Shown here: piece after piece, positions 34,337 to 45,245 of the stretch | Layout of the letters: each line of letters opens with the position of its first letter | Position numbering within the stretch: the first letter of the stretch is position 1 | Source: Ceratobasidium sp. AG-K | Taxonomy: Eukaryota > Basidiomycota > Agaricomycetes > Cantharellales > Ceratobasidiaceae | NCBI GenBank assembly: GCA_037039685.1 | Contig: JAWNGF010000005.1 | Coordinates: 1,674,001-1,738,000, forward strand | Direction of reading: 5' to 3' | Length of the DNA: 64,000 nt | Program-made: the position numbers and the translations under genes | The notes under the pieces: generated by a model | The model's input: the letters and a program-made list of their open reading frames with translations, nothing else | What the model was told of the DNA's origin: nothing | Databases searched by the model: none

Positions 34337-35531
34337 ATGCCAGATCCACCGTCCACCAAAAGTGCCCGATACGTCCCCGACGAGATGGAGGACGCGGTGA
34401 TAGAGCAGAGGAGAGCTCTCCCTACACCTCAAACCACGCAAAAGAACCGAGCTCACGGAGCAAGCGTCAAGGGAGCGCTCCCAAAACCAGCATTTGAAGA
34501 AGGTAAGTGTCATTGACTGTTGTACTCCATACAAGTTTACGTACCGTGCGCAGCAGGAAACCTTTCGAACGCTCGAGGAAAAGAATCCAGCTCGAAGCAC
34601 AAAAAAAGTAAATACCTCTGAGGAACCAAGACACTCGCTGACGCCTCGATAGACTCCAAGCATCACAGCGAGTCCGAGTCGGAACCGGAGGTGGAGTTGA
34701 TCTCGGGGAAGAGGTCTTCAAAACGACAAAAGAAAGATCACAAGAATGCGCTCACCGAGGAAACCAGTTTCGAGCCTTCGAGCAGTGTTGAGGGTTTGCT
34801 GTTGGATTCGGAGCCAGAGCCAGGGACAAATTGAGCCTCTGGTAAGTCGTTTGTCTTGGTTTCTTAGTGGGATATTACTTACCTTTGAGAACAGTTTCGC
34901 ACATTCAAACTCCTGCACCCCGTCACCACTTGGAGGAGCACCTCGACAATCTTGAGGAGCGGGTCTCAAAACAGGAGGAGGTCAACAAGCGGTTGCACAA
35001 AGATCTAGCTTCCGTACAATCTCATATCACCGACCTTGTAGCCTGAATCGATGGCACAGGCAATCGTCCAACCTGGCTCCCAGGACCCTCTCGAACTCCG
35101 TCTGTGAAACCCGAGGGAGTCAAGTCCGAAGGCGGTCTTCAATTGACAGAACCAAAACGATCTCAAAAGAAGAGAGGGGCCGAACCGGTCATCAAGTCAG
35201 AGGAGGAAGTTGATTTGTCAAATGATGTTTCCGTGAGCACTGAGTAGACATCTTGTCATTATATGCTAACCTTTTCTTATAGACTTATGTTTGCGGTCGT
35301 CTTCACGAGTGGATGGGAGTTAAGGACTGCTCCGCAGCTGCCGAGCCGTTGTTCAATCCCGATCGAACCCCACGGTTTTGGGTGTTTGATGAACACGGTG
35401 TTCAGCGGCTCCGTCCGCACTGGGGCCCTAGTCTCGGGGCAAACATGGAAGGGCCTGAGGCATGGGTCGAGGAGTTCATCAAGTCGATTCAGTGGCATGT
35501 TTACCATCCAGACACGTCGGTTTGTTGGTGA
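34337..35531 (+). pseudogene. Element-internal acidic/coiled-coil ORF, interrupted
   Basis: Exon 1 (34337-34502) starts MPDPPSTKSARYVPDEMEDA and ends at a GTAAGT donor. Downstream spliceable pieces carry Ser/Glu-rich stretches, a helix with heptad pattern (HLEEHLDNLEERVSKQEEVN) and a basic Lys/Ser region. A TGA at about 35,045 interrupts the frame just after the helix. The 3' exon (35284-35531) reads TYVCGRLHEWMGVKDCSAAA and ends TSVCW. I do not recognise the family. It may be the element's second (TnpA-like, DNA-binding) gene or a captured host gene. The in-frame stop suggests it is dead unless it is spliced out. Confidence 0.5.
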
Positions 35532-35534
35532 GAC

Positions 35535-36928
35535 CTCCTTCAGATCGTCGGCCTCTGGATGCTGTGACCACACATTATCATACATTCCTGGGCGGAGAAG
35601 GCAGCTCTCCAAAGCGCCAGGGAGTGGGATGTACGGAAAAGATCGATGAGGAGCTTGCTTTTGCTTTTGACCGTACAATGTGGTTTCAGTGTACAGCTCT
35701 GCCCCGCAAATTTCATCGCCCAATTCGTGAGTGCATTGCGAACCAGGCATGTCGTTGAGAGCTTGCATAGTGTATCGTGTGCCACAGCTAGGGCAGAGAG
35801 CATAGATTCGAATAAAATGATCCACATTCATCCCGAGGCGGCGCTGGAGCGACCGAAGAGTCAATGGGAAACGGGCGAGACCGTCCCGGAGGTTGGGAGA
35901 CAATTCACCACAGCGACCTTGAGCCATGAGCGTAGCTTTATGGGACAACAAGATGTCATTAATCATGTCCTCGGTCGCACCCTTAAACGCAGAAAGAATA
36001 TAATTTCGAATGTAAATGTTCCGAAGGTCATGGTGTTCCATGAATGCGGGGCGATCCTCCTTGTCTTCAGGCTCGTCAGGCCCGGGAGCGGGTGGATCCT
36101 GAAAGTCAAACATTGGGACCTCTCCACCTAGACTAGCGCTTGGCGGCTCGTCCTCTTCGACTGGGACGTCATCGTTGAAGCCCAGGCCAAAAGGGTCACC
36201 TCCAGCGCCTTCTTCGTCTTCCCTGGGAGGATTGTCATCGTTCAAAGGAGGTGGGGGTGGGGGAGGACGCTCGTGGTTCAGTAAGTCCCGATAAAATTCT
36301 GTGTTGTGCTCGGGTGGAGCATAGTTGAATCCATTCTGTTCGAGTCCATCTTAATGCGATGAACCGAGTGGGACGGGCGAAGACCGGGGCTGGGGGCGGG
36401 GAGGACTAGACCTAGGTGACAAATGCGGCGAGGAGCGCAGTCAATTCGAATTGGCGGGAGATGCGGGTCGAACTGGACTGGAGGGCTGGGAAGGGTGAGG
36501 TAAATTGTGGATAGGTGATAGGGGATTACGAGGGAGTGCAAGAGGAACTGGTGATGAAGGAGGGGCCGATGTACCCCGAGAGTTGGCAGGTGGAAAGCTT
36601 GGCCTAGATCGGCTCTGGGGCTCTCTTGGTGCAGGGTTGTGATAAGATGGTATTCGATTAACTGGTGGTATGTTCTCGTCCGGGTCAGAGTCGGGGTCAT
36701 CCATATGTCCATACTTTCTTAAGTGGGACTTGATTGTCGAATATGGCCGAATCATTTGGCCTCAACATTGTCTACACACACAAACCTGATCCTTTCGAAG
36801 GTCTCGCAAGCTCCGATGACCCTAAGGAATCAACGATGTGTGCTAGCGGTCCGGATCGCCATTGAAATTGCACTCACCTTTCTTGCTTGCTCTTGCATTG
36901 CATTTAGCTGGTCTTCTGTGTGCTGCAT
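35535..36928 (-). pseudogene. Tnp2-like (CACTA) transposase, N-terminal part only
   Basis: Starts MQHTEDQLNAMQEQARK (36928-36878), continues with IRPYSTIKSHLRKYGHM and a Pro/Ser-rich segment (to about 36,441), then the main exon from ~36,300. That exon encodes DLRNIYIRNYILSAFKGATE, a cysteine pair region (ALCPSCGTRYTM ... GDEICGAELYTET) and SFPYIPLPGALESCLLRPGM. These are the hallmark blocks of the N-terminal half of basidiomycete Tnp2 transposases. Similarity stops near 35,535, where the convergent plus-strand ORF ends. The DDE catalytic half is missing. The remaining minus-strand open frame to 35,277 is antisense to the other ORF and not credited. Confidence 0.72.
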
Positions 36929-37107
36929 TGCGATTAAATAAACATAGAATTCAATATTAATGAGGGAAAGACAGAATTAAGGACAGCAGAGGCGGTGGGA
37001 AAGCGTAAAGTCATTCCATCAATGCCCACCCTAAACAACGACGCGTGAATTATACGAGCATCCTGGCATTATCCGGGCAAAAAACTGTCGATCGAAATTA
37101 TCCCAGC

Positions 37108-37178
37108 GCTGTCCTGGCGTTTTTTTGACCCGACAAGCGCCAGGATCATGCAATTCCAAACCGGAGTGAAGTGCGGTG
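37108..37178 (-). repeat. Right terminal inverted repeat of the CACTA element
   Basis: Reverse complement begins CACCGCACTTCACTCCGG. It matches the left repeat over its whole length with one extra A and one T/C difference. Confidence 0.85.
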
Positions 37179-38044
37179 TGACCCAAACTCGCTCATGTAA
37201 TTTGTTACATTTCCGCTCAATCCAAATGGAAGTAATTAGGAGCTAGCGCCCAGCTTCTTTGGCGCGTCTCATGATCACCCACCACATACTGCACTTATCA
37301 GCGTTTGAAGCGAGTACAGCGTATCACCGTCCGGTTCTGCTACGACCTCTTATTGTGTCCCACTGGATCTTGGATTGTGGTTTGGTCAACTGGGGCAGGC
37401 TTGGTTGCTTCATCTCGAATCTCGCAGGGTCGTGGGACTAGGAACTTTCGGCGACTAGAAGCTTTCTTTTCTTCATCAGGCGGAAGATAGCCATCGACAT
37501 ATGAGTACGAGGGGATGGGGCCGGCTCTAGTCCCATATTCGGTGCTATCTACTCTTTGATCCATACAGCAACTCAACGGCCAACTGGGCTTCCTTTTATC
37601 ACATGCTGGCATAGAAGGAACTAATATCACCTACTAGAGGTGCCGAAAGTCTTGGCGGGAGCTTGAGCAGGTTCTTTAATTAGGTCTTTCCTCAGCTCAG
37701 TGGATGACGGGTATACACATGTGTTTCTTGCATTCCTTCGTGCTACCTATGGCAAGCAAACCTTGTCAGGTAAGCGGGCGAGCTTCACAAACCGGAAGAA
37801 CGCCGGGTATCAACGCTCCTGGTCCGTACTGACAAGGTATAAATTGTTGGATGTCGATATCAACTGCCTTGGGAACATCATCTTCAGTCGGTCTCAATGT
37901 TGATGCGGGGATTCCTACTTGTCGTCCATCTTTCGTTGTATTTCGAAAGTTCTGTGGCTCTCGATGAAGAGCGTCGACAAGAAAATACCGTGTCCTGGAT
38001 GGGTCGTAAGTAATGGGAATCGGAATCGGGACTAGTAATTGATT
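37179..38044. other. Spacer between transposon and GH3 gene
   Basis: 866 bp. A minus-strand open frame (37,630-37,340, ending DPVGHNKRS) and a short plus frame at 37,700 (MDDGYTHVFLAFLRATYGK) have plausible composition but no family signature. A signal-peptide exon for the downstream glycosidase was sought here and not found with confidence. Confidence 0.4.
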
Positions 38045-40905
38045 ATGTTATTTGCTGAAGCACTTGCCAATGGTGGGAGCGCTTGGAAGGACGCATTTGC
38101 GAAAGCCAAAGAAGTTGTCGCAAAGATGACGTTAGAGGAGAAAGGTTTGTTAAACCCTGTGCCTCTTAAGGCCGATAATCCAAATTATTATTCTATACCA
38201 GCCAGCCTCACGACTAGTTCCGGTAGCAACACTCATTGTTCTGGGAACATTAATGCAATCCCTCGCCTCGGTATTCCGGCTTTCTGCCTACAGGATGGAC
38301 CCGTCGGTGTGGTGAGTCAATTGTCCCGCGTTCATATCGGCCGCTAACTGGGTGGGCGTTCTAGCGTCCTGCAGTTTTTGCTTCTCAATTCCCCGCCGAA
38401 GTTACAGCAGCAGCAACATGGAATCGCGAGCTTATCTACGAGCGTGCTGCTGCACTGGCGGCTGAGTTTAGAGGCAAGGGTGTTCATATTGCTCTTGCCC
38501 CGGTAACAGGTGGACCCCTGGGTCGTTCACCCTTGGGAGGCCGGAACTGGGAGGGCTTTGGCGCAGACCCCTACTTCTCAAGCGTGGCTTCTTACCTTAG
38601 TGTCAGAGGATTTCACGACAAAGGCGTCGTAGCTACTAGCAAACACTACTCCCTATACGAACAAGAAACTAATCGCTACCCAACCCTCTTGCCTGCAGGT
38701 GATCCTCGCCCTCAGCCTCTGCCCATTTCTTCAGACGTCGACGATGTGAGCCAGACGTCTGCGCATACATAATTCACAGATAATCGCTAATACGACGAAA
38801 TAGGCCACTTTTCACGAGACGTATCTTCTCTCTTTTGCTGAAGCTGTCCGGGCCGGAACTGGGTCAATTATGTGCTCCTATAACCGCGTCAACGGTACTT
38901 ACGCTTGCCAGGACGACGTGACTCTGAACCGGATTCTCAAGACCGAGCTTGACTTCCAAGGTTATGTAATGTCCGACTGGAACGCCCAGTATACGAATAA
39001 AGGCGCTGCTATGGGGGGTATGGACATGACAATGCCGAGCGCGAAATTTTGGGGCCCTACGCTGGCTGAAATGGTTAAAAACGGGACCATTCCTGTTGCT
39101 CGACTCGATGACATGGTTCATCGCATTTTGACACCATACTACGCGCTTGGTCAAGACAAAGACTTCCCTCCTGTGCAGTTCAACTCCAGCAGATCCCAAA
39201 CTTTCTTTGCTCTCAACCCTGGAAACACGAATATCGACGTTCAAGGGGATCACGACAAAATTATTCGCAAAATTGGCGAGGAGAGCGCAACACTGTTGAA
39301 GAATGTACGCACGAATGGCGGTGGGCTCCCATTGGCTAAGCCTAAATTTCTGGCTGTCTTTGGACAAGATGCTGGTGCTAATCCGTATGGGTTATTGGCT
39401 TGCGGAGATACTAACAGATGCCCAAATCATCTTAATAATGTAAGTTTTCGCCCTTTTATTCTTCAGCCTTGATTGACCTAACACTATATCACAGGGAACC
39501 ATTACTGTTGGGGGTGGCTCCGGGGCGAACTATGCGCCGTATGTGGTCACTCCGCTGGAAGCCATACAAGCCAAAGCGAAATCAAGCAAAACGCATATCA
39601 ATTGGTTGCTCGATGACCTCGATTTGTCAACGGCCAAGACGAATGCGATAATCGCGGACACATCGATTGTCTTTACGTATGCCTATATCAAAGAAAGCAT
39701 TGATCGTGATAATCTCACGTTATGGAGTAACGGTGACAAGTTGATCAACACGGTTGCAGCCCAGTGTAATAACACAATTGTTGTTGTTCACTCGTAAGTA
39801 CTTGTATGCGCTGTGCAGTACGTCTCTGACTAAGCTGGGCCGGTTTATAGTGGTCAACAAGTTTTGTGAGTTTAGCGTCAGTTCTTCAAGCTCGTTATTT
39901 AACCCCCTTCTCCCCCTAATGCGCCAGAATGGAGAGTTGGATCGACAACCCAAACGTTACGGCAGTGGTGTTTGCATACTATCCGGGACAAGAGACGGGA
40001 AATTCGATTGCAAGCGTGCTTTATGGAGACGTAAATCCATCGGGCAAGGTTCGTGCAAATACCAATGGCGTATCAGTGCACTCATTGTGACAGTTTATCT
40101 GGTAGCTTCCGTTCACTTTAGCGAAGACTACCTCCGATTACCTTCCCAATGGCATCTACACCGATAATGGTACTGACCCTCATGTCATATTCAAAGAGGG
40201 AAATCTTGTAGATTACCGGTGGTGTGTTTGTTTCTCCAAGAGGATCGTATCGGGCGTTGGGCTGACAATATGAACCTAGGTTCGACGCTAAAGGCATTAC
40301 CCCTCGTTTCGAGTTTGGTTATGGCCTTAGGTAACCTCCCATGCCAATGTCACGCCGTGCCTATGCTGATGTAACCGCGCAGTTACACAACTTTCAGCTA
40401 TAGTAATTTGAAGATACAGTCCACCCCTGGGAAGCCTACGGACGGTAAGTGGGCTGACTAAACCATTAGGCTATTATAATCGAGTCATTTCATTCAGGCA
40501 TTCAGCTCACCAAGGAGCCATTTAACGGAGCAGGGTCTCTATACGATGTCGCCTATACGGTTACGGCCTCAATCAAAAACACAGGCCTAGTTGCGGGATG
40601 CGAGGTCGCTCAATTGGTTGGCCCGTCTTAATTCCCAAAAAGATCTCAATCTAATCCTCCATTATTCATAGTATCTCGCATACCCTTCCTCCCAAACGAG
40701 CCAGCCTGTGCGTTCACTACGTGGATTCGACAAAGTCTGCTTGAACAAGGGTCAGACTAAAACCGCGACGTTCAGGATTCGCCAAAAAGACCACGCTGTG
40801 TGGGACGTTGTCGACCAGACTTGGACAATTCCCAAAGGCGAATTTACGATCCACGTAGGATCAAGCAGTAGAACTCTCCCTTTGAAAGTAACGTTTGCCG
40901 CGTGA
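38045..40905 (+). CDS. Glycoside hydrolase family 3 beta-glucosidase
   Basis: Predicted 747 aa, twelve exons: 38045-38144, 38202-38311, 38365-38745, 38804-39439, 39495-39793, 39851-39865, 39928-40048, 40106-40221, 40280-40330, 40383-40444, 40498-40616, 40672-40905; all phases close. GH3 enzymes release glucose from cello-oligosaccharides and other beta-glucosides. Seen: IPRLGIPAFCLQDGPVGVR, the substrate-binding LAPVTGGPLGRSPLGGRNWE, SKHYSLYEQE, and the nucleophile Asp in GYVMSDWNAQ. The C-terminal alpha/beta sandwich has AYYPGQETGNS and PSGKLPFTLAK. The fibronectin-III-like end has SLRGFDKVCL. Exon 6 is only 15 nt. No signal peptide is visible on the chosen start, so a further 5' exon may be missing; secretion would be expected for this type. 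Confidence 0.92.
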
Positions 40906-41489
40906 AATGACTGTTTTAGGGGTGAGATCATAGCCAAGCAGTGAACAAGCAGCGTGGAACACACTAAATGTATTCTATGATAAAGTACTTGACAAAGCCC
41001 ATTGATCGCTATTTACTTTGGCCCGACTGTGGAGGCGATGTAAAGAGGCCCGGGATCACCAATGTGGGTTGTACCGATACGTAGAGCTACATTCCATAGA
41101 AGTTGACAACCAACTTCCGAACCACGGGACCGGAAAACATAGATGAATTCATAGATGCCCATGATGGCTTTACTAACGTGTATAGCACCAGAAATTACAG
41201 ATCTCGACCAGAGTGAAAAAAGCCAAAAACGGAAGGAAGGAACTATGTGTAATACAGAGCTAGGCGCGCATATAAAACGATTATAGCTTAATAAATAGCT
41301 TTTTGATTGTGGATGCCACTGAAATGGCAGAGCACAGGTCTACTCTAGCGATATTGTAGCACCATGTATGAACGTATTAGTTGCACACGAGATTACGCTT
41401 TGTGCTACTGCGCAGTTCGTAACAGCCTTGAACAGTAAAACACCGCTTTAGCATCCATGTCCCATCCAACCAATACCGGCACAGAAACT
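40906..41489. other. Intergenic region
   Basis: Between the convergent GH3 gene and the decayed dehydrogenase. No feature recognised. Confidence 0.45.
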
Positions 41490-42484
41490 CACCGGCTGAC
41501 GGAGGACTACGGCATTTACTCTAATGCGGTCTGGACGTTGAGAAAGCTGGTTCAGCTCGGTAGCCAGTAGCGTATTTAGTTGCTGAACGGCAGTATCTGA
41601 AGGCTGGGGTTGTGAATGTTATCAATACGAGTCAAACCAAGGGCTGTGTCGATGAACTTACGCTGGGGCGGCCGAGAGTCGATCCGTAAATGGGCGGGAG
41701 AGCATAGCCTCCCAGTGTGTTCAAGTTGACTTTGCCAGGGCGGGATACGTTGATCACACAGCCGCTAGCGTAACACTCAGCGCCGCTACGCAGCAATGGT
41801 CCGAACGCTAAGGTTAGACGGTTAAAAACTGGGCTGAGCAAGTGTATGATAGACCTGCGCACCCGTGGCAATGAAGTAGGACGAAGATATGTTTGTCCCA
41901 AAGACCCGGTCCCAATCCTCGACCTCGTGAGTCTGTTCAACGGAGACGTCGACAACATTAGAGCCGGGGCGGCTGAAAAAGCTGTCCCACGATGCACGCT
42001 TCCCTTGCGCATGGCATTCGCTAGCATTAACGTTGATGAGCTAGCAGCGGGAAGGTTCAGCCAATTGGTTAATGGGAAAACTAAAATCTGCTGACAAGGT
42101 TGACGTGATCCTCCTATCACCAAACTTGATTAGTATCAAATTACATGAATCTAAGTGAGATGATGACAACACACCCTTGTTTCGACTATCCGGACGGCGT
42201 TGGCAATGCTCAGCTTGTTTGTCTCGTCCGTGTTAATGAACGTGCGGCCGGGGTATTCACCTTCCCCTGGGACATCATTATCGCTCAGGTAAGGCTGGCA
42301 GACATAGACGCGAGCACCAGTTTGTGCTAGTACACTGGCCAAGGGATTGATGATATCTACCGAAGAGCCGGTGACTGAAGAAACTGGTTTCAGCCCGGGT
42401 CGACACTTGAGGTGAATTATCGAGCCTACCAACAACTACCCAGTCCTGGACGTCGAAGAGAACAGACGACGGCACGAAGTTCAT
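41490..42484 (-). pseudogene. Short-chain dehydrogenase/reductase relic lacking catalytic residues
   Basis: The first two exons splice well (42484-42430, 42374-42175): MNFVPSSVLFDVQDWVVV joins VTGSSVDIINPLASVLAQTG and ARVYVCQ, an SDR Rossmann start. Further on, minus-strand pieces read FSFPINQLAEP, EDWDRVFGTNISSSYFIATG, AECYASGCVINVS and LLATELNQL..RIRVNAVV, the standard order of SDR blocks. The nucleotide-binding TGxxxGxG is replaced by TGSSVDIINP. The NNAG segment is interrupted by a stop or frame change near 42,075, another stop follows near 42,040, and no YxxxK is present (the YGSTLGRPS area). Multiple lesions argue for a pseudogene. The original was probably close to fungal 3-oxoacyl-reductase-like SDRs. 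Confidence 0.65.
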
Positions 42485-43043
42485 GTCTTCTGGTGAGCAG
42501 AGGGAGGGGCGGGGGGGACAATGGGTTGGCGAGTTGGGACGACTGCATGTTTTATGCGCGCGTTGACCCGACCAAGCATGCCGGTGAAAGGATGTCCGGT
42601 CCTATTGATTTAGCGGGCCACCTAATTACTCCCGGACGCTCCCGGAGTGCGAAGAAGCTCGGCCTCGCGCAGTACACATGTAATGGGCGAGGAATTGACA
42701 GGGGCTGCGTCAGCGGGGGACCGCTGCGGCTCACCAGCGAAGGATTCCATTCCAGAAGTGCCGGGAGGCATGAACTAAAAATCAAGAGATCAATTGGCAT
42801 GCCGGAAAAGATCCAGACCGACGGCCTCCCATCAAGCGGCGCAGGTATCTGGTAGTACCGAGCCCCTCGCGCTTCCTTTCGGTGTTATATGCAGTCCGGT
42901 CACGTGCTTACCGACTCAATCACGTGCTCAGGGTGACGGGTGCATAGGATTCGCACCTTGCAATGAACCCAAGCGAGAGCTAAATCAACTCGGTGCAACA
43001 ACTTTCTGGGGACTTTGTATTGCTTTGTCTTGGGTGCCTGGAT
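42485..43043. other. Intergenic region between divergent genes
   Basis: About 560 bp separating the SDR relic (-) and the VHS-GAT gene (+). Open frames here lack splice or family support. Confidence 0.45.
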
Positions 43044-44971
43044 ATGCTACAGAACTCATGGAACTCTGTTTCTCCGGTGGAGCTCATGGTGCAGCGCGCA
43101 TGTGATCCATCATTGCACGAGCCTAACTATGCCTTGAACTTGGAGCTTGTCGAATATATCAAGAAGAAGAAAGCAAATACGTGAGTCATCCATTATGGTA
43201 CCCCTTTTCTAAAGCTAACAGGTTTTCAGTCCCCGCGAGGCCGCCATGGCCATCGTGCACAATATCAATCATCGCAACCCCCACGTGTCAATCCTTGCTC
43301 TTAATCTGCTGCAGACACTAGTCAACTCTCTTGGCCACCTATTCCACCTTCAAATCTCGACCAAAGAATTTCTAAATGAGCTGGTTCGGCGTTTCCCTGA
43401 GCGACCTCCGCCGTTCCCTGGTCCGATTATGACACGTATTTTGGACATGATTCACGAATGGAGGGAGACGATATGCAAAGACTCTCGCTGGAAAGAGGAC
43501 TTGGGTAACATCAAAGACATGCACAGGCTTCTAGGCTACAAAGGTTAGCTGGTATAAATTTGCATCGCGAGATCTTCTTACGGTTTTGTTAGGCTATCGC
43601 TTTAGAGATCACCCTCGATCGTCAGCCCAACAGGTTCAATCGAGCGAGGCTACTGCAAACCTCAAGAGCCCCGAGGAGCTGGAGCAAGAAGATAGGGATG
43701 CTCAGTCTGCTGTAGGCCACATGTATCAAACAAGCAATCATCGGCTCACAATTTACTGCAAGCTAGAAACTCCAAGAGCTTATTCGGAGAGGGACACCAC
43801 GCGACCTAGCCGCCGCCCAGGAGCTGATGAAAACACTTTCGGGAGCGGCAAGTCAGACTTGAAAACAGCTTCTCCAGACTGACCAATTACTGCCTTTATC
43901 TCTGATTAGAATCCTGATGCGAAACCTGATTATCGAAAGCAAACTATGAACGAACTAGAAAAACTCCAAGCAAAGGTAAAATACTTTCACCCAGATTAAT
44001 TTGTTCATCACTGATCGACCTCCTTTGACAGGTGATCTTACTCAACGAGCTTCTCGACAACTTTGACACATCACGGGGAGAGAGATTTGCTAAGGGGGAT
44101 GCATATGACGTGAGCATACTTTTTTTTTCGTAGCTTCCTGTCTGTTTCTCAGTTTCTTATTGATCAACTATGATGTCTGAAGCAAGTCGCTAGCGTTTGT
44201 CGTCAAGCTAGGCCCAAAATTCAAAAATGGATTGGGGAGGCGGAAGAAGGCGACCCCGAGTCTCTAGGTAAGTGAATCCAAGTGATCCACTGCTTTCAAA
44301 TGCATAATCCGAGATTTTCTTTTAGACACGTTCCTTCATATGAATGATATGATCAACAACGTCCTAGATAGGTATGAGCGGTACCAAAAAGGCGATTACA
44401 CGGCTGTCGCAGAGCCAACCCCGTCCACATCAGGTGCTACAAACGCGTACGTCTCCTTGAACTAACGGTTATCTCACGTTTTAATGACTACCTACACTAT
44501 AGCCCTAAGAATGATCTAATCGACTTTTTTGGCGACGAAGATGCTTCCGCTCAAGCACCAGCCGCTTCAGGACCAGTCAACGACCTCGATGGGCTCTTCG
44601 GGCCTTCTGCTACTGCTACTGCTTCGGCCACGTCTACTTCTCCGCCCCCGCAGGCAAATGCTCATGCCAATATCATGGCTGCTTTTGGTCAGTCCCAAGC
44701 ACAGCAATTCGGTCAACAGTTCCACTCCCCGACCCCTCAATTTGGTGCCGGTGCCCAACCTCCGTTTGGCTCTGTAACCTCTCCGCAGTTCGGCAGTGGC
44801 TCCCAGTCACCCTTCGGTACTGCCACGCCCACCGGCCAGTCCCAGCTTGGTAGTGTTATGTTGCCGTCCACACCACGCCCCGGTTCTGCTGCGGCCTCCA
44901 CCTCCGCACCTCCGCCACAACAGCGGTCACAACAGAAGGACCCCTTTGCGGATTTGGCAGGGTTGTTTTGA
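43044..44971 (+). CDS. VHS-GAT domain trafficking adaptor (GGA/Tom1-like)
   Basis: Predicted 489 aa, nine exons: 43044-43180, 43230-43543, 43593-43711, 43767-43847, 43910-43975, 44032-44109, 44183-44267, 44326-44446, 44503-44971. The VHS domain (residues ~8-150) shows LMVQRACDPSLHEPNYALNL, NHRNPHVSILALNLLQTLVN and ISTKEFLNELVRRFPERPPP. The GAT three-helix domain (~210-320) has KLQELIRRGTP, DLAAAQELMKTLSG and LEKLQAKVILLNELLDN. The tail is Gln/Pro/Ser/Gly-rich with LIDFFGDED and ends DPFADLAGLF, resembling clathrin/adaptor-binding peptides. A gamma-ear (GAE) domain, present in true GGAs, is absent. Role: binding ubiquitinated cargo at Golgi/endosomes. Intron 4 uses a GC donor (GCAAGT), the only choice that keeps phase. 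Confidence 0.9.
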
Positions 44972-45245
44972 TTTGTTTAGAATAGGCTAAGCGCTGAAAT
45001 CAAACTGGCATATTAGGAAATACATGCAGTTTGTACAGCTTCTGTACGCCATCGAGTTGTATGTATTGGGTATATACAAGGTTTCACACGCCAAAATTGA
45101 TATTATTCAACACCAACATCTCCACTCGTGGGTCAGAGATCTATCCCAATCCACGCAGGCGAAATCGCGTTTTACGAAGCGAGTCAAACAGGGAGGGTGA
45201 CGCAACGGGCTCGCTATCAAGCCCCCTTTCCCAGGATCACATCAT

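Larger units (their letters stand above)
33657..37178 (-). mobile_element. CACTA-type DNA transposon with intact termini (about 3.5 kb)
   Basis: The left end 33,657-33,726 and the reverse complement of the right end 37,108-37,178 are near-identical inverted repeats of ~70 bp beginning CACCGCACTTCACTCCGG. Only one substitution and one extra A in a poly-A run are visible. TGA flanks both sides as a 3-bp target duplication. CAC termini, a 3-bp duplication and a Tnp2-like gene together define the CACTA (En/Spm) superfamily. Subterminal zones are rich in CCAGGA/TCCTGG words. The transposase is incomplete (no catalytic domain found), so the element is non-autonomous. It inserted between RAD17 and the GH3 gene. 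Near-identical ends suggest recent mobility. Strand is given as that of the transposase remnant. Confidence 0.88.

Noticed and set aside
35277..35530. C-terminal continuation of the Tnp2-like open frame on minus
   Set aside because: Overlaps antisense with the spliced plus exon 35284-35531 and shows no Tnp2 resemblance.
35646..36131. 161-aa plus-strand open frame inside the transposon
   Set aside because: Antisense to the convincing Tnp2-like exon on minus.
42412..42855. 147-aa plus-strand open frame
   Set aside because: Largely antisense to the SDR first exon and promoter region; Arg/Gly-rich composition without family or splice signals.
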